A stretch of 64,000 nt of DNA from Arsukibacterium tuosuense (GCF_900215315.1 NZ_OBEB01000005.1:305416-369415), one strand, 5' to 3'; shown: positions 32,669-42,376, counted from the first letter of the stretch. A program made the numbers and translations. The notes: a model not told the origin generated them from the letters alone.

Positions 32669-35269
32669 GTGACAGGAGGACATGTTATCAACAGCCAACA
32701 ACCAGCTAACAACAGCCAACGTGCTAGCCGAAATACCGAAAGTAACGAAAGTAACGAAAGTAACGAAAGTAACGAAAGTAACGAAAACAACCACCATACA
32801 AAAAACCAACCGACACCCGCTAAACCAGTTGTGCTGATAACCGGTGCCGGTGGCAATATTGGTTCAGCTTTGGCAGACAGCCTGCGCCAGGATTATCAGG
32901 TGGTGGGCATGGATCAGGACGAAGCCGACAGTATTCTGCAAGCTGATTTAACCTCAGCCGACTCGCTGGCGCTGGCTTTTCATCATTTTCGGCAGCAATA
33001 CGGCGGGCATATCGCGACAGTTATTCATTTGGCGGCTTACTTTGATTTTACCGGAGAAAAATCGCCGTTATATGACGAAGTAAACGTTAAAGGTACAGAG
33101 AAACTGTTGAATGCTCTGGCCGATTTTAAGGTTGAGCGGTTTATTTATTCCGGCACCATGCTGGTCCATCAGCCGGTATCGCCCGGCGAGCGGGTCAGCG
33201 AGTCCACACCAATATCGCCCAAATGGGCTTATCCCGAGTCTAAAGCAGAAACTGAAGCGACTATCCGGCAGCACCGCAACGGTATTCCCTGCACTTTCCT
33301 GCACCTGGCAGGTATTTACAATGAGCAAAGTGCCGTGCCCACGCTAAGCCATCAAATCGCCCGGATTTACGAGCGTGATTTGAAATCTCACTTATATGCC
33401 GGTGATCTGGATGCCGGTCAGTCGTTTATTCATCAGGACGATATGCTGGCGTTATTCAAGCGTTGTATCGAGCGGCGCAATGACCTGCCAGAGGACTGCA
33501 CTATTCTGGCTGGCGAACCGGACACATTAAGCTACAGCGAACTACAGGATAAATTAGGCAAGTTAATTCACGGCGAACACCACTGGCGCACCATCAGTTT
33601 ACCGCAACCGGTCGCTAAAGCAGGGGCCTGGCTGCAGCTGAAAGCTGAGCCTGTGGTGCCCGATGCGATAGACCACGGTGAAGAACCGTTTATCCGGCCG
33701 TTTCTGATTGAGCTGGCATCTGATCATTATGCGCTGGATATCAGTCGTGCCCGCCAGCTGCTGGACTGGCAGCCAAAGCACAAGATAAACGACAGGTTGC
33801 CACAAATAGTGAGCCAGCTGAAAACAGACCCGGTTGCCTGGTATCAGGATAATGGTATTCGGCCGCCGGACTGGCTGGTTGAAGCCGAAGAGCTAAGCGG
33901 CAACCCGGAAACCCTCAGAAAACGCCATGAAACCTGGTACCGTCAGGAATATCAGCGCAACTTGTGGGGGCCGTGGTTTAATATCGGCCTTGGCTGTTGG
34001 TTAATGGCCTCAATACCACGGCTGGGTTACCAGTCGCAGGCCATGATCTACAGTGATCTGCTGTCCGGTGCTTTAATAGTCCTGTTGGCATTTCTGGCAT
34101 TGTCGTGGCGACTACCCGCTGTCCGCTGGGCCACTGCAGCAGTCGGCTGCTGGGTCCTTACTGCGCCATTGCTATTCTGGACCGAAGCAGCAGCAGTCTA
34201 TTTAAACAGTACGATTATCGGCACGCTGGTGATTGCCTTTTCCGTGTTATTGCGCCCGGCGCCCGGGGTGTCACCGGTGGCAGTAATGACAGGCCCTGAC
34301 ATTCCGGTGGGCTGGTCGTATTCACCCTCAACCTGGTTGCAACGCCTACCAATAATCGTGCTGGCTTTTATTGGTTTTTTTATTTCAGCCTATATGGCGG
34401 CCTATCAGCTGGGCCATATTGATGTCATATGGGAGCCATTCTTCCAAGGTGCCATTGCCGGCGATGGCAAAAATGGTACCGCCGAAATTATCACCTCGTC
34501 AGTATCCGAGGCCTGGCCGGTGCCAGATGCCGGGGCCGGTGCCCTGGTATATTTACTGGAAATTCTGGTTGGTGTTGCCGGCTCAACCCGGCGCTGGCGG
34601 ACCATGCCGTGGCTAGTGGTGCTGTTTGGCATTCTGATAGTACCGATGGGCGTGGTTTCCATTACCTTTATTATTATTCAGCCGATCGTGCTGGGTACCT
34701 GGTGCACCCTTTGTTTAATAGCAGCAACGGCTATGCTGTTACAGATCCCGTTTTCACTGGATGAACTGATTGCCACCGGCCAGTTCCTGAAACGCCGCCA
34801 TCAGCAGGGCCAGTCAGTACTTCGGGTCTTTTTTACCGGCGATACCGATGAAGATGATGGCCGCCGCGACCATAACAGTTTCGAGCAATCGCCACGGCAA
34901 ATTATAAGCAACGTATTCAGTGGCGGCGTCCGTTTCTGCCCTGGCCTTATGGTGTGTATCATTACCGGCCTGTTACTTATGTTCAGCCGGGTTTTACTGG
35001 GCGTGGATGGCGCCATGGCCGACGCCCATCACCTGCTGGGGGCGCTGGTAATCACCCTATCAGTTATTGCTCTGGCAGAGGTAGCCCGGGCGCTGCGCTT
35101 TGTTAATCTGCTGCTGGCCCTGGCCCTGATGATCTGTGCAGTCGTTATTCCCACCAGCACCCTCAGTATTATTGCCACCCTGGCAGCAGCCACAGTGATA
35201 ATGGTTGCCAGCATTTTCCGGGGACCGGCAAGCAGCAGTTATGGTCGCTGGTCGCGGTTAATCGTCTGA
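32669..35269 (+). CDS. Fusion protein: NAD-dependent epimerase + SPW repeat + VKOR-like membrane domain
   Basis: 866 residues. Residues 1-50 are a low-complexity linker with (ESN)5. Residues 52-375 are an extended short-chain epimerase/dehydratase (ITGAGGNIGSAL at 57-68; YPESK of the YxxxK type). A first membrane part at about 430-530 (WGPWFNIGLGCWLM, then YSDLLSGALIVLLAFLAL) looks like an SPW repeat. A VKOR-like part at about 560-700 shows SEAWPVPDAGAGALVYLLE and the CTLC redox motif (Cys679, Cys682), but no loop Cys pair. More membrane helices follow. A GTG start at 32669 is used because no in-frame ATG exists; the only good ribosome site (AGGAGG) serves ATG 32682 in another frame. Substrate unknown; it could link a nucleotide-sugar or lipid reaction to membrane redox. 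Confidence 0.8.
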   Translation: MTGGHVINSQQPANNSQRASRNTESNESNESNESNESNENNHHTKNQPTPAKPVVLITGAGGNIGSALADSLRQDYQVVGMDQDEADSILQADLTSADSLALAFHHFRQQYGGHIATVIHLAAYFDFTGEKSPLYDEVNVKGTEKLLNALADFKVERFIYSGTMLVHQPVSPGERVSESTPISPKWAYPESKAETEATIRQHRNGIPCTFLHLAGIYNEQSAVPTLSHQIARIYERDLKSHLYAGDLDAGQSFIHQDDMLALFKRCIERRNDLPEDCTILAGEPDTLSYSELQDKLGKLIHGEHHWRTISLPQPVAKAGAWLQLKAEPVVPDAIDHGEEPFIRPFLIELASDHYALDISRARQLLDWQPKHKINDRLPQIVSQLKTDPVAWYQDNGIRPPDWLVEAEELSGNPETLRKRHETWYRQEYQRNLWGPWFNIGLGCWLMASIPRLGYQSQAMIYSDLLSGALIVLLAFLALSWRLPAVRWATAAVGCWVLTAPLLFWTEAAAVYLNSTIIGTLVIAFSVLLRPAPGVSPVAVMTGPDIPVGWSYSPSTWLQRLPIIVLAFIGFFISAYMAAYQLGHIDVIWEPFFQGAIAGDGKNGTAEIITSSVSEAWPVPDAGAGALVYLLEILVGVAGSTRRWRTMPWLVVLFGILIVPMGVVSITFIIIQPIVLGTWCTLCLIAATAMLLQIPFSLDELIATGQFLKRRHQQGQSVLRVFFTGDTDEDDGRRDHNSFEQSPRQIISNVFSGGVRFCPGLMVCIITGLLLMFSRVLLGVDGAMADAHHLLGALVITLSVIALAEVARALRFVNLLLALALMICAVVIPTSTLSIIATLAAATVIMVASIFRGPASSSYGRWSRLIV
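32737..32781 (+). repeat. Five perfect 9-bp tandem repeats (CGAAAGTAA)n
   Basis: Codes for (ESN)5 in the fusion-protein frame, or (KVT)5 in the frame of ATG 32682. Copy changes keep the frame. A sixth, imperfect unit follows (CGAAAACAA). Confidence 0.95.
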
Positions 35270-35394
35270 CGTTGCCGGTAAATGTCTACGCTTTTTTATT
35301 TAAGCGCCGCCATTGATCCCCTTGGTTAAGTCCCTTAGACTTCTGTACATCTATTTGCCGGCCAGTAACCTGGTCGCTTGCCGGAGGTAACGCG

Positions 35395-36162
35395 TTGCAA
35401 CCTTTAGCCAAACTCAATTTACGTGACAAAGTCAGTGCCGAAGAGTGGCAGTTGCGGCTCGATTTAGCCGCCTGCTACCGGCTGGTCGAGCATCATCGCT
35501 GGGGTGATCTCATTTATACCCACTTATCGGCGCGCCTGCCGGGCACCGACCATTATTTAGTGAATGCCTTTGGCCTGACCTTTGATGAAGTGACCGCCTC
35601 GAACCTGGTAAAAGTTGATTTACAGGGCACTATTCTGGATGACACGCCGTTTCAGATTAACCCGGCCGGCTTTACTATTCACAGTGCTATTCATCAAGTG
35701 CGGCCTGATGCCCATTGTGTTATTCACCTGCATACCAAAGAAACCATCGCCGTGGCCAGCCAGCAACAGGGCTTATTGCCATTAAGCCAATACTCGATGT
35801 TTTCGCTGGGCTCACTGGCGTATCACCAGTACGAAGGCTTAGCCGTTAACCAGGATGAGAAAGCCCGCTTGCAAAACGATTTAGGCCAGCATAACCATAT
35901 GTTGCTGGTTAACCACGGTGGCTTAACCGTAGGCCCGACGGTGGGTGATGCCTTTATGCGCTTTTACGATTTACAGCGCGCCTGCGAAATTCAGCTGGCA
36001 CTGCAGGCCAGCGGCCAGCCGGTAATACCGGTACCGCAGGCGATAGTCGATAATATCAGCAAGCAAGCCAAGGTTGTACACAGTGGCAGTACCGGTGGCC
36101 AGTTAGCCTGGCCGGCGATGCTGCGTAAAGCCTACCGGCTTGATCCCGGTTTTGCTCAGTAA
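35395..36162 (+). CDS. Class II aldolase/adducin family protein
   Basis: 255 residues; TTG start fixed by GGAGGTAA 6-8 nt upstream. It shows the family's zinc-binding His pair in CVIHLHTKE and a third His in the MLLVNHGGLTVGPTVGDA region; RWGDLIYTHLSARLPG is the N-terminal fold segment. Related enzymes cleave or epimerise sugar phosphates (fuculose-1-phosphate aldolase, ribulose-phosphate epimerase), but this adducin-type subgroup often has no settled substrate. The enolase-superfamily gene follows after 26 bp on the same strand. Confidence 0.85.
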   Translation: MQPLAKLNLRDKVSAEEWQLRLDLAACYRLVEHHRWGDLIYTHLSARLPGTDHYLVNAFGLTFDEVTASNLVKVDLQGTILDDTPFQINPAGFTIHSAIHQVRPDAHCVIHLHTKETIAVASQQQGLLPLSQYSMFSLGSLAYHQYEGLAVNQDEKARLQNDLGQHNHMLLVNHGGLTVGPTVGDAFMRFYDLQRACEIQLALQASGQPVIPVPQAIVDNISKQAKVVHSGSTGGQLAWPAMLRKAYRLDPGFAQ

Positions 36163-36188
36163 AGGTTGCAAACCTAACAGGAGTTACG

Positions 36189-37364
36189 ATGAAAGTTACC
36201 CGTGTAGAAGTGTTTGATATTTTCTGTCCTGATCGTCCGGCCTGGACTCCGGTGTTCGTCAGAGTTCATACCGATGAAGGCATCAGCGGCGTTGGTGAAG
36301 CCGGCCTGGCCTATGATTTAGGCCATAGTGCAGCGGCGGCGATGATTAAAGAAATGGCCGAAGCCTTTTTAATTGGCCACGACCCGTTTCAAACCGAAAA
36401 GCTCTGGTCGCGGATGCTGCGTGAAAGCTTCTGGGGCCTGGGCGGCGGCCCGGTTATATACTCAGCAATGAGCGCGATTGATACGGCGCTGTGGGATATT
36501 AAAGGTAAAGCCCTGGGCTTACCGGTGTATCAGTTGCTGGGCGGCAAGGTGAACGACAAGCTGCGTACTTATGCCTCACAGTTGCAGTTTGACTGGGGCC
36601 CGGAGTTTAAAGCGCTGGTGCACCCCGAGCAGTATGCTGAAGCCGCGTTAAAAGCTATGGCCGAAGGTTACGACGCGGTAAAGGTTGACCCTATTCAGTA
36701 CGATAAAGACGGCAATACCTATTACGATCGCACCAATATTATCTCCCGCACCGAAATGAAACTGTACCGCGCCCGGATGCAGGCCATTCGTGATGCTGTC
36801 GGTGACGAAGTAGACATTATTTTTGAATGCCACAGCCTGCCCGGTGCCACCTCGGCTATTCAGATTGGTGAAATAGCCAAAGAATTCGACTGTATGTTTT
36901 TTGAAGAGCCGGTCAATTACCTGAACCATTCTTTGCACGCCAAGGTTGCCGACAAAGTGGCCGTGCCTATTGCCGGCGGCGAGCGGCTGTATAACCGCTG
37001 GGGCGTACGGCCTTATCTGGAAGATCAGAGCATCGACGTGCTGCAGCCGGATATTGGCCTGTGTGGTGGCTTTACTGAAACCAAAAAAGTCTGTGACTAC
37101 GCCGATATTTTTGATGTCCGTATTCAGGCTCATGTTTGTGGCGGCCCGGTAGCAACGGCTGCCTCGCTGCATCTGGAAACGGCTATTCCTAACTTTTTAA
37201 TTCACGAGCACCATACCTACGCCATTAAAAAGTGGAACCGCGAACTGTGTATTCAGGATCCACAACCGGTAAACGGCTTTTTTGAAGTATCAGAAGCACC
37301 CGGTATTGGTATTGAGCTTAACGATGAAATAGTCATGCGCTCACAACGGGTTGAGATTAAATAA
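36189..37364 (+). CDS. Mandelate racemase/muconate lactonising family dehydratase (sugar acid)
   Basis: 391 residues. Enolase superfamily: N-terminal capping domain to about 125, then the TIM-barrel domain. Metal ligands fit Glu in IIFECHS, Glu in FFEEPVNY and Glu in AGGERLYNR. KVD (YDAVKVDP) is on the beta-2 side, and HVCGGP supplies the barrel His. This set resembles galactonate/mannonate-type acid-sugar dehydratases rather than mandelate racemase, so loss of water from an aldonic acid is the likely reaction; the exact substrate is unknown. Ribosome site AGGAG 5-6 nt upstream. It is convergent with the amidohydrolase gene (14 bp). Confidence 0.87.
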   Translation: MKVTRVEVFDIFCPDRPAWTPVFVRVHTDEGISGVGEAGLAYDLGHSAAAAMIKEMAEAFLIGHDPFQTEKLWSRMLRESFWGLGGGPVIYSAMSAIDTALWDIKGKALGLPVYQLLGGKVNDKLRTYASQLQFDWGPEFKALVHPEQYAEAALKAMAEGYDAVKVDPIQYDKDGNTYYDRTNIISRTEMKLYRARMQAIRDAVGDEVDIIFECHSLPGATSAIQIGEIAKEFDCMFFEEPVNYLNHSLHAKVADKVAVPIAGGERLYNRWGVRPYLEDQSIDVLQPDIGLCGGFTETKKVCDYADIFDVRIQAHVCGGPVATAASLHLETAIPNFLIHEHHTYAIKKWNRELCIQDPQPVNGFFEVSEAPGIGIELNDEIVMRSQRVEIK

Positions 37365-37378
37365 CCTGTACCAGCTGT

Positions 37379-38275
37379 TTAGTCGTTTGTAAGCCCATAC
37401 CAGGCTCTGGCTGTGCCGGCACTTAATTGCTGCCAGCCAGTGCTGCTAAGCCCCAGACTGGTCAGTAACTGGTAATAACGCTGCCACAATTGCTGATAAC
37501 TGCCCTGCCATAAACATAACGGAAAATTACTGGCCAGCATCAGCCGCTCGAGCGGCCACTCGCTGAGCACGGCAGCGAAGACCTGCTGCTGCCAGGCGGG
37601 GTCTGCGCTACTGTAACGGCCGGCATTTATCAGCTCCCAGCCAGACAACTTCATTGCTACATTGGCCGAGGAAGCCAGCAGCTGAATCGCCTGCTGCCAC
37701 GGTTGAAAATGCTCCGGCTGCACCAAACCGGCATGATTCAGCACCAGCGTTAAATCCGGAAACTGCTGTGCCAGCTGCTGAATTCTGGCCAGGTTTTTTG
37801 GGTTGGCCAGGCTGCACTGCAGTTCCAGCACCAGCTTATGCTGTGCCAACATACCGGCGATTTGCTCCAGTTGCGGCGCATGCAGCCAGCGCTCATCGTC
37901 ACCTTCAAAAATATGCCGCACCCCGGCTGGCTGATAAGGCAACAACGCCTGCAAATTCGAAAGTATCTGCTCAAACGGCAGGCTGCAATCTAAAAAGGCG
38001 ACTGCTTTATGAGGCAAGCTAAGCTGCTGCCCGGCCAGCCAGGCCAGCTCGCACTCGGGTGCGCTGTTATCAAAGCCGGCTTCAATGTGCACCAGAGCGG
38101 CCAGTTTAAAGGGTGTTGTCAGCGCAAGCTTTGCCGCTGAGTAATCTTGCTGCAATAAGGCCTTATCCGGCCAGGCAGGCGGATTTTTGCTCTGCAACCA
38201 ATGATACTGGCCGGCACTGAGTTGCCACAGGTGTAAATGCGGGTCGATAATCTGCAGCAGCTCCGGCCGCGTCAT
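37379..38275 (-). CDS. Amidohydrolase, sugar-lactonase type
   Basis: 298 residues from Met at 38275; an in-frame ATG at 38311 would reach into the previous gene. The N-terminal IIDPHLHLWQL carries the HxH metal motif of the PF04909 amidohydrolases, and LVLNHAGL and LMLASNFPLCLW supply the later His/Asp-region motifs. Note SNFP where SDFP/SDWP is common: the metal-linked Asp may be replaced by Asn. Known relatives include L-fuconolactonase and L-rhamnono-lactonase, which open the lactone made by the sugar dehydrogenase. It starts 10 bp after the SDR gene, so the two form an operon. Confidence 0.84.
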   Translation of the reverse strand: MTRPELLQIIDPHLHLWQLSAGQYHWLQSKNPPAWPDKALLQQDYSAAKLALTTPFKLAALVHIEAGFDNSAPECELAWLAGQQLSLPHKAVAFLDCSLPFEQILSNLQALLPYQPAGVRHIFEGDDERWLHAPQLEQIAGMLAQHKLVLELQCSLANPKNLARIQQLAQQFPDLTLVLNHAGLVQPEHFQPWQQAIQLLASSANVAMKLSGWELINAGRYSSADPAWQQQVFAAVLSEWPLERLMLASNFPLCLWQGSYQQLWQRYYQLLTSLGLSSTGWQQLSAGTARAWYGLTND

Positions 38276-38285
38276 TTGGCAGCGC

Positions 38286-39014
38286 TCATTGACACGTATA
38301 GCCACCATCAATTAACTGCAGGCTACCGGTGATAAAGCGGGCATTGTCGCTGGCTAAAAAGGCGACCAGTGCCGCCACTTCCTCCGGCTGGCCTAAGCGA
38401 CCCAGCGGCTGCTCTGCTGCTTCATCCGCCACTACTGCGGCTTTGTCCGCACCACTGTTGGCACAGTAGCGGTCAATCGCCTGATGAAATAACGGCGTTT
38501 CAATGGTACCCGGGCACACGGCGTTAACCCGGATAGTAAAACGGGCATAATCCAGCGCTGTGGTTTTAGCCATTGAGGCCAGCGCGTGCTTGGTCAGGTT
38601 ATAGGCAAAAGAGTTTTTCTTGGCGATTAAGGCCTGATCTGACGCTACTAACACAATGGCACCGCTATGTTGCGCCCGCATCTGTGGCAGCACCGCCTGC
38701 AGCGCCGCGTAAGCGCCTTTAACATTAAGGGCAAACAAGGCATCGAGGGTAGTTTCATCAGTCGCTTCAATATCGGCACTAAGATGACGGCCGGCATTAG
38801 ACACCAGTAAATCAATGCGACCGGTAGTGCTTAAAATAGTCTGAATAACACTTTTGACTGTCGCGACCCGGCTGACATCGCATTCACGGTATTCCCCCAG
38901 TTCGCCTGGCACAATATCCAGATTAAATACCTGATATTGCTCATTTAATAACTTTTCAACGATGGCATAACCAATACCGTGGCTACCGCCGGTCACAATA
39001 GCGACTTTTTTCAT
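38286..39014 (-). CDS. SDR-family dehydrogenase (probable sugar dehydrogenase)
   Basis: 242 residues from the ATG at 39014, which has AGGAG 6 nt upstream; a further upstream Met at 39041 lacks this. Classical SDR: cofactor loop TGGSHGIG, NAG (LLVSNAGRHLS), catalytic Ser (VLVASDQ region), YNLTK (Tyr, Lys) and PGTIETPLF. With the downstream lactonase-like gene it fits the first step of a non-phosphorylative pathway (sugar to lactone), or a late keto-acid dehydrogenase step. Substrate is inferred from context only. Confidence 0.87.
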   Translation of the reverse strand: MKKVAIVTGGSHGIGYAIVEKLLNEQYQVFNLDIVPGELGEYRECDVSRVATVKSVIQTILSTTGRIDLLVSNAGRHLSADIEATDETTLDALFALNVKGAYAALQAVLPQMRAQHSGAIVLVASDQALIAKKNSFAYNLTKHALASMAKTTALDYARFTIRVNAVCPGTIETPLFHQAIDRYCANSGADKAAVVADEAAEQPLGRLGQPEEVAALVAFLASDNARFITGSLQLIDGGYTCQ

Positions 39015-39178
39015 GCCTGCTCCTGTTGAACTCACCTGCAAGCATCATAAGCCAAATGAGCTTTATTTTAAATTTTTACCATGGCTGTAACGCTGTTGTC
39101 ACTTAACTATTTTATTTTACAACAAAGTGTGGTAGAACTTTCGTTGAAAATTACAACAACATCAGCAGAGGCCGTATT

Positions 39179-39352
39179 ATGGAAAGCTTCGAAGAATTAC
39201 TGAACATGTTGGAACGCCCGGCAGCAAAACCTAAAGCTGTTAAGCGTAAATGGCGCGAAATAGAAGAGTTAAAAGAGCGTCACCGCCTGAAAAAAGAGCT
39301 ATGCGACATAGACTGGACCATAGAACCAGAGCTGGCTGATATAGAGTTATAA
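39179..39352 (+). CDS. DUF3545 small basic/acidic protein
   Basis: 57 residues (MESFEELLNMLERPAAKPKA start; KRKWREIEELKERHRLKKEL core). The KRKWREIExLK(E/D)R block is the family hallmark, found in Vibrio, Shewanella and relatives; function unknown. Highly charged, probably helical, cytosolic. It has its own terminator and lies divergent from the SDR gene and convergent with ung. Confidence 0.9.
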   Translation: MESFEELLNMLERPAAKPKAVKRKWREIEELKERHRLKKELCDIDWTIEPELADIEL

Positions 39353-39356
39353 CGCT

Positions 39357-39389
39357 AACGCCCAATCAATGATTGGGCGTTGTTGTTTT
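39357..39389. terminator. Terminator between the DUF3545 gene and ung
   Basis: A 10-bp perfect stem AACGCCCAAT / ATTGGGCGTT, 5-nt loop, then GTTGTTTTA. It can end the DUF3545 transcript and, in reverse, the thr-ung operon. Confidence 0.85.
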
Positions 39390-39427
39390 AACTGCAGCTA
39401 CCGGTTTATCAGGCCTACTTTGCTAAG

Positions 39428-40096
39428 CTAGCAGCAAACCGAGTGCCAGTTAATGGCGCTACGGTTGCTATCCTGTAACAGGCTATTGGTTTGCAAAAAG
39501 TGGCCGCAGCCTAGAAAGCCCCGATGCGCCGATAATGGCGACGGGTGGGGTGCTGTCAGAATGTGGTGGCGATCACCGTCAATCAGCCGAGCCTTCTTCT
39601 GGGCATGGCTGCCCCACAGCAAAAACACAATGCCTTCGCAGTGCTGGCTTACTGCCGTTATCACCTGATCGGTAAACTGCTCCCAACCCAACTTGCGATG
39701 CGAGTTGGGCTGATTGGCAATCACTGTCAGTACGGTATTAAGCAATAATACCCCCTGCCCGGCCCAGCTTTGTAAATTGCCATGGCCAGGTGGGCGAAAA
39801 TCAGGGTATTCCAGCGCCAGCTCTTTGTAGATATTCACCAGCGACGGCGGTACCTTTACCCCATCCCGCACTGAAAAAGCCAGACCATGAGCCTGGTTCG
39901 GGCCATGATATGGATCCTGGCCTAATATCACCACTTTTAATTCCGATAGCCCGGTAAGCTTAAACGCATTAAAGACATCGGCCTGTGGCGGATAGATTAC
40001 CGTACCGGCGCTGCGCGCGGCCGTAACTTCAGCCAGCAACTTGCTGAAATACGGCTGCTGCTTTTGCTCACCTAATAGTTGTTGCCAGTCGGTCAT
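39428..40096 (-). CDS. ung: Uracil-DNA glycosylase
   Basis: 222 residues (E. coli 229). It excises uracil from DNA. The catalytic water-activating Asp61 lies in [18 protein letters not shown], the uracil-binding region includes LLNTVLTV, and the DNA-minor-groove loop is [13 protein letters not shown] with the catalytic His. Its ATG overlaps the thrC stop by 4 bp (ATGA), so it is translationally coupled to the threonine genes. Confidence 0.96.
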   Translation of the reverse strand: MTDWQQLLGEQKQQPYFSKLLAEVTAARSAGTVIYPPQADVFNAFKLTGLSELKVVILGQDPYHGPNQAHGLAFSVRDGVKVPPSLVNIYKELALEYPDFRPPGHGNLQSWAGQGVLLLNTVLTVIANQPNSHRKLGWEQFTDQVITAVSQHCEGIVFLLWGSHAQKKARLIDGDRHHILTAPHPSPLSAHRGFLGCGHFLQTNSLLQDSNRSAINWHSVCC

Positions 40097-41373
40097 GCGC
40101 GTTTTAAGGTCCTGATCACCTGTTCAAGGGCTGCAAAGTCTGCCGCAATATCGATGCTAAGTCCAGACTCTGCGGCACAAGCGGCCAGTGCCGGTGGCAA
40201 CGCAATCGGGCTACCGAGAATATTCTCGACCTGTTCTTTAAACTTTGCCGGATGAGCGGTAGCAAAGAAAATACCAAACTCATCAGCTGCCAGACTGCGT
40301 TTCAATGCCTTGTAGGCAACAGCAGCATGCGGCTCACTTAAATAGCCCAACTGCCACAACTGGCGCACGCCAAGCTGGGTATCGTCTTCATCGACCGCTA
40401 TTGCTTCAATATCATCCCGGCTGATCACACCTTGCGCCAGCAAGGCCTCTACCCGTGGCCAGTTATTGGGGGCACTGACATCCATGGCATTGGACAGCGT
40501 CGCTACCGTGGTTTTCGGTTGCCACTGCTGGTTTTGCCAGTAACGTGGTACCGTGTCATTGCTGTTGGTAGCGGCAATCATCCGCTTAATTGGTAAGCCC
40601 ATTGCTTTGGCTATCAGGCCGGCAGTCAGGTTGCCAAAATTACCACTGGGTACCGATATCACTACTTTGTCCCGTTGCGCCGGCGGTACCTGCGCTATGG
40701 CTTCAAAGTAATAACAAATCTGCGCAAACAGCCGGCTGATATTAATAGAGTTGGCCGAGGTAATATTAAATTCCTCCACCAGCGCTTTATTGTCAAACAC
40801 CTGTTTGACCAGTGCCTGACATTGATCAAAGTCACCATCGACGGCCAGCGTGGTAATGTTGTCACCCAGGGTAGTAAACAGCTTTTCCTGCAGGCTGCTG
40901 ATTTTACCTTTAGGGAACAGAATAACCACCTGCACCCCGCTCTGACGGTAAAACGCATGGGCTACCGCCGCACCGGTATCGCCCGAGGTAGCGGTAACAA
41001 TCGTAGTCGGTTCAGGTTGCGCTTTGGCCAGTGCCTGCGCCATGAAGCGGCCGCCGAAATCTTTGAAAGCCAGAGTTGGCCCGTGAAACAGCTCCAGAGC
41101 ACTGACGTTGTCGGTTACCTTCACCAGCGGCGCCGGAAAGGCAAAGGCCCGGTCCAGCATGGCCAGCAACTCAGCTTCCGGCAACTCATCACCAATTAAT
41201 GCGGTTAAGATTTTGCTGCTGCGCTCAACTAATGGCAGCGCCAGCAAAGCATCAATATCCAGTTTAGGCCAGCGGGTCGGAAAAAATAAGCCCTGTTGCT
41301 GGCCCAGGCCCTGGCGTACCGCCTGTAAAAAGCTGACCTGCTCGGTCGTTACTTTCAAATTTGTTAATTGCAT
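40093..41373 (-). CDS. thrC: Threonine synthase
   Basis: 426 residues from Met at 41373, preceded by AAGGA; an in-frame upstream Met at 41445 lies inside thrB. It converts O-phosphohomoserine to threonine with PLP. The PLP Lys is in [15 protein letters not shown] and the phosphate loop in [27 protein letters not shown] is also typical. Third gene of thrABC, 2 bp after thrB. The reader should note the downstream ung overlap. Confidence 0.96.
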   Translation of the reverse strand: MQLTNLKVTTEQVSFLQAVRQGLGQQQGLFFPTRWPKLDIDALLALPLVERSSKILTALIGDELPEAELLAMLDRAFAFPAPLVKVTDNVSALELFHGPTLAFKDFGGRFMAQALAKAQPEPTTIVTATSGDTGAAVAHAFYRQSGVQVVILFPKGKISSLQEKLFTTLGDNITTLAVDGDFDQCQALVKQVFDNKALVEEFNITSANSINISRLFAQICYYFEAIAQVPPAQRDKVVISVPSGNFGNLTAGLIAKAMGLPIKRMIAATNSNDTVPRYWQNQQWQPKTTVATLSNAMDVSAPNNWPRVEALLAQGVISRDDIEAIAVDEDDTQLGVRQLWQLGYLSEPHAAVAYKALKRSLAADEFGIFFATAHPAKFKEQVENILGSPIALPPALAACAAESGLSIDIAADFAALEQVIRTLKRA

Positions 41374-41375
41374 CT

Positions 41376-42371
41376 TCAGATCCTTTGGCCGAAATCGGCA
41401 GATGGCTGTGGCAGCGCTCTGGCACCAGCAGCAGATAGTTGGCAAATCCGGGTACAGGCATCAGCATTTTTAGCATAATGTTGCTGCAGGTATGCGGCAG
41501 CCTCACTGGCAGTATTATCATCCGGACACAGTGCGAATAAGGTGGGTCCGGCACCGGAGATACCCAGATGTAACACGCCTTTTTCCGTTAACCCACGGCG
41601 CAGCACCGGCAGCTCAGGAATGAGCGGTGTGCGCGCTGGCTCAGCCACCAGATCCTGCAGTGCAGCAATGGCTTCGTCCTCATCCTGACAATATAACGCA
41701 CTGACAAAGCGGCTGAGCATGCCGGCAAATTCAATACTATTAGCCAGGCTAAGTTGCTTTGGCAATAAGGCCCGGGCAGCCTTGGTAGATAACACAGTGC
41801 CGGGGTAGCTTAATACCACCCGCCAGTGGCTGAACCAGGGCAACGCCCGGCTTGCTTTACTACTGCCCGGTAGCATCAGCTGTAAGCCACCGAGATAGCT
41901 TGGTGCCACATTATCATAGTGAACACTGCCGCTAACGCCGCCCTCGGCTTCGGCCATTAACTGCAGCAATTGCGATTGCGATAATGGCTGACCAAAATAC
42001 TGATTGAAGGCATAACAGGCAACGACAATAGAGCAGGCACTGGAGCCCAGACCGCTGCCGACCGGCAGGTTCTTCTGCAAATGCAGCGCCAGCCGCGGCA
42101 AGGGTTTACCAACCGCCTGCTCAAAGGCATAAAAACAACTCAGCACTAAGTTATCACTGCTGTCTGCTGGCAACTGATGGCGATAACGGCCGCTGATTTG
42201 CAGGCTCAGCTCGCTCTGCTCAGCATGAATTTCCAGTACATCACCAAATAGCTCGTCGTCTGCTGATTTAACGGGCAGCGGCTCAAAGGCCGCGCCCAGC
42301 AAATCAAAGCCGACAGAAAAATTGCCGGTGGAAGCCGGCGCAAAATAACGGTGTATTGTTGAATTGGTCAT
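41376..42371 (-). CDS. thrB: Homoserine kinase
   Basis: 331 residues. A GHMP-family kinase that makes O-phosphohomoserine. The ATP loop is LPVGSGLGSSACS, the N-terminal motif is APASTGNFSVGFDLLG and the C-terminal motif GISGAGPTLFAL. It follows thrA by 5 bp. Slightly longer than E. coli ThrB (310) owing to the C-terminus. Confidence 0.95.
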   Translation of the reverse strand: MTNSTIHRYFAPASTGNFSVGFDLLGAAFEPLPVKSADDELFGDVLEIHAEQSELSLQISGRYRHQLPADSSDNLVLSCFYAFEQAVGKPLPRLALHLQKNLPVGSGLGSSACSIVVACYAFNQYFGQPLSQSQLLQLMAEAEGGVSGSVHYDNVAPSYLGGLQLMLPGSSKASRALPWFSHWRVVLSYPGTVLSTKAARALLPKQLSLANSIEFAGMLSRFVSALYCQDEDEAIAALQDLVAEPARTPLIPELPVLRRGLTEKGVLHLGISGAGPTLFALCPDDNTASEAAAYLQQHYAKNADACTRICQLSAAGARALPQPSADFGQRI

Positions 42372-42376
42372 CGTCG

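Noticed and set aside
32737..32781. Short repeats as a CRISPR-like array
   Set aside because: 9-bp units with no spacers, inside a coding region; simple tandem repeat.
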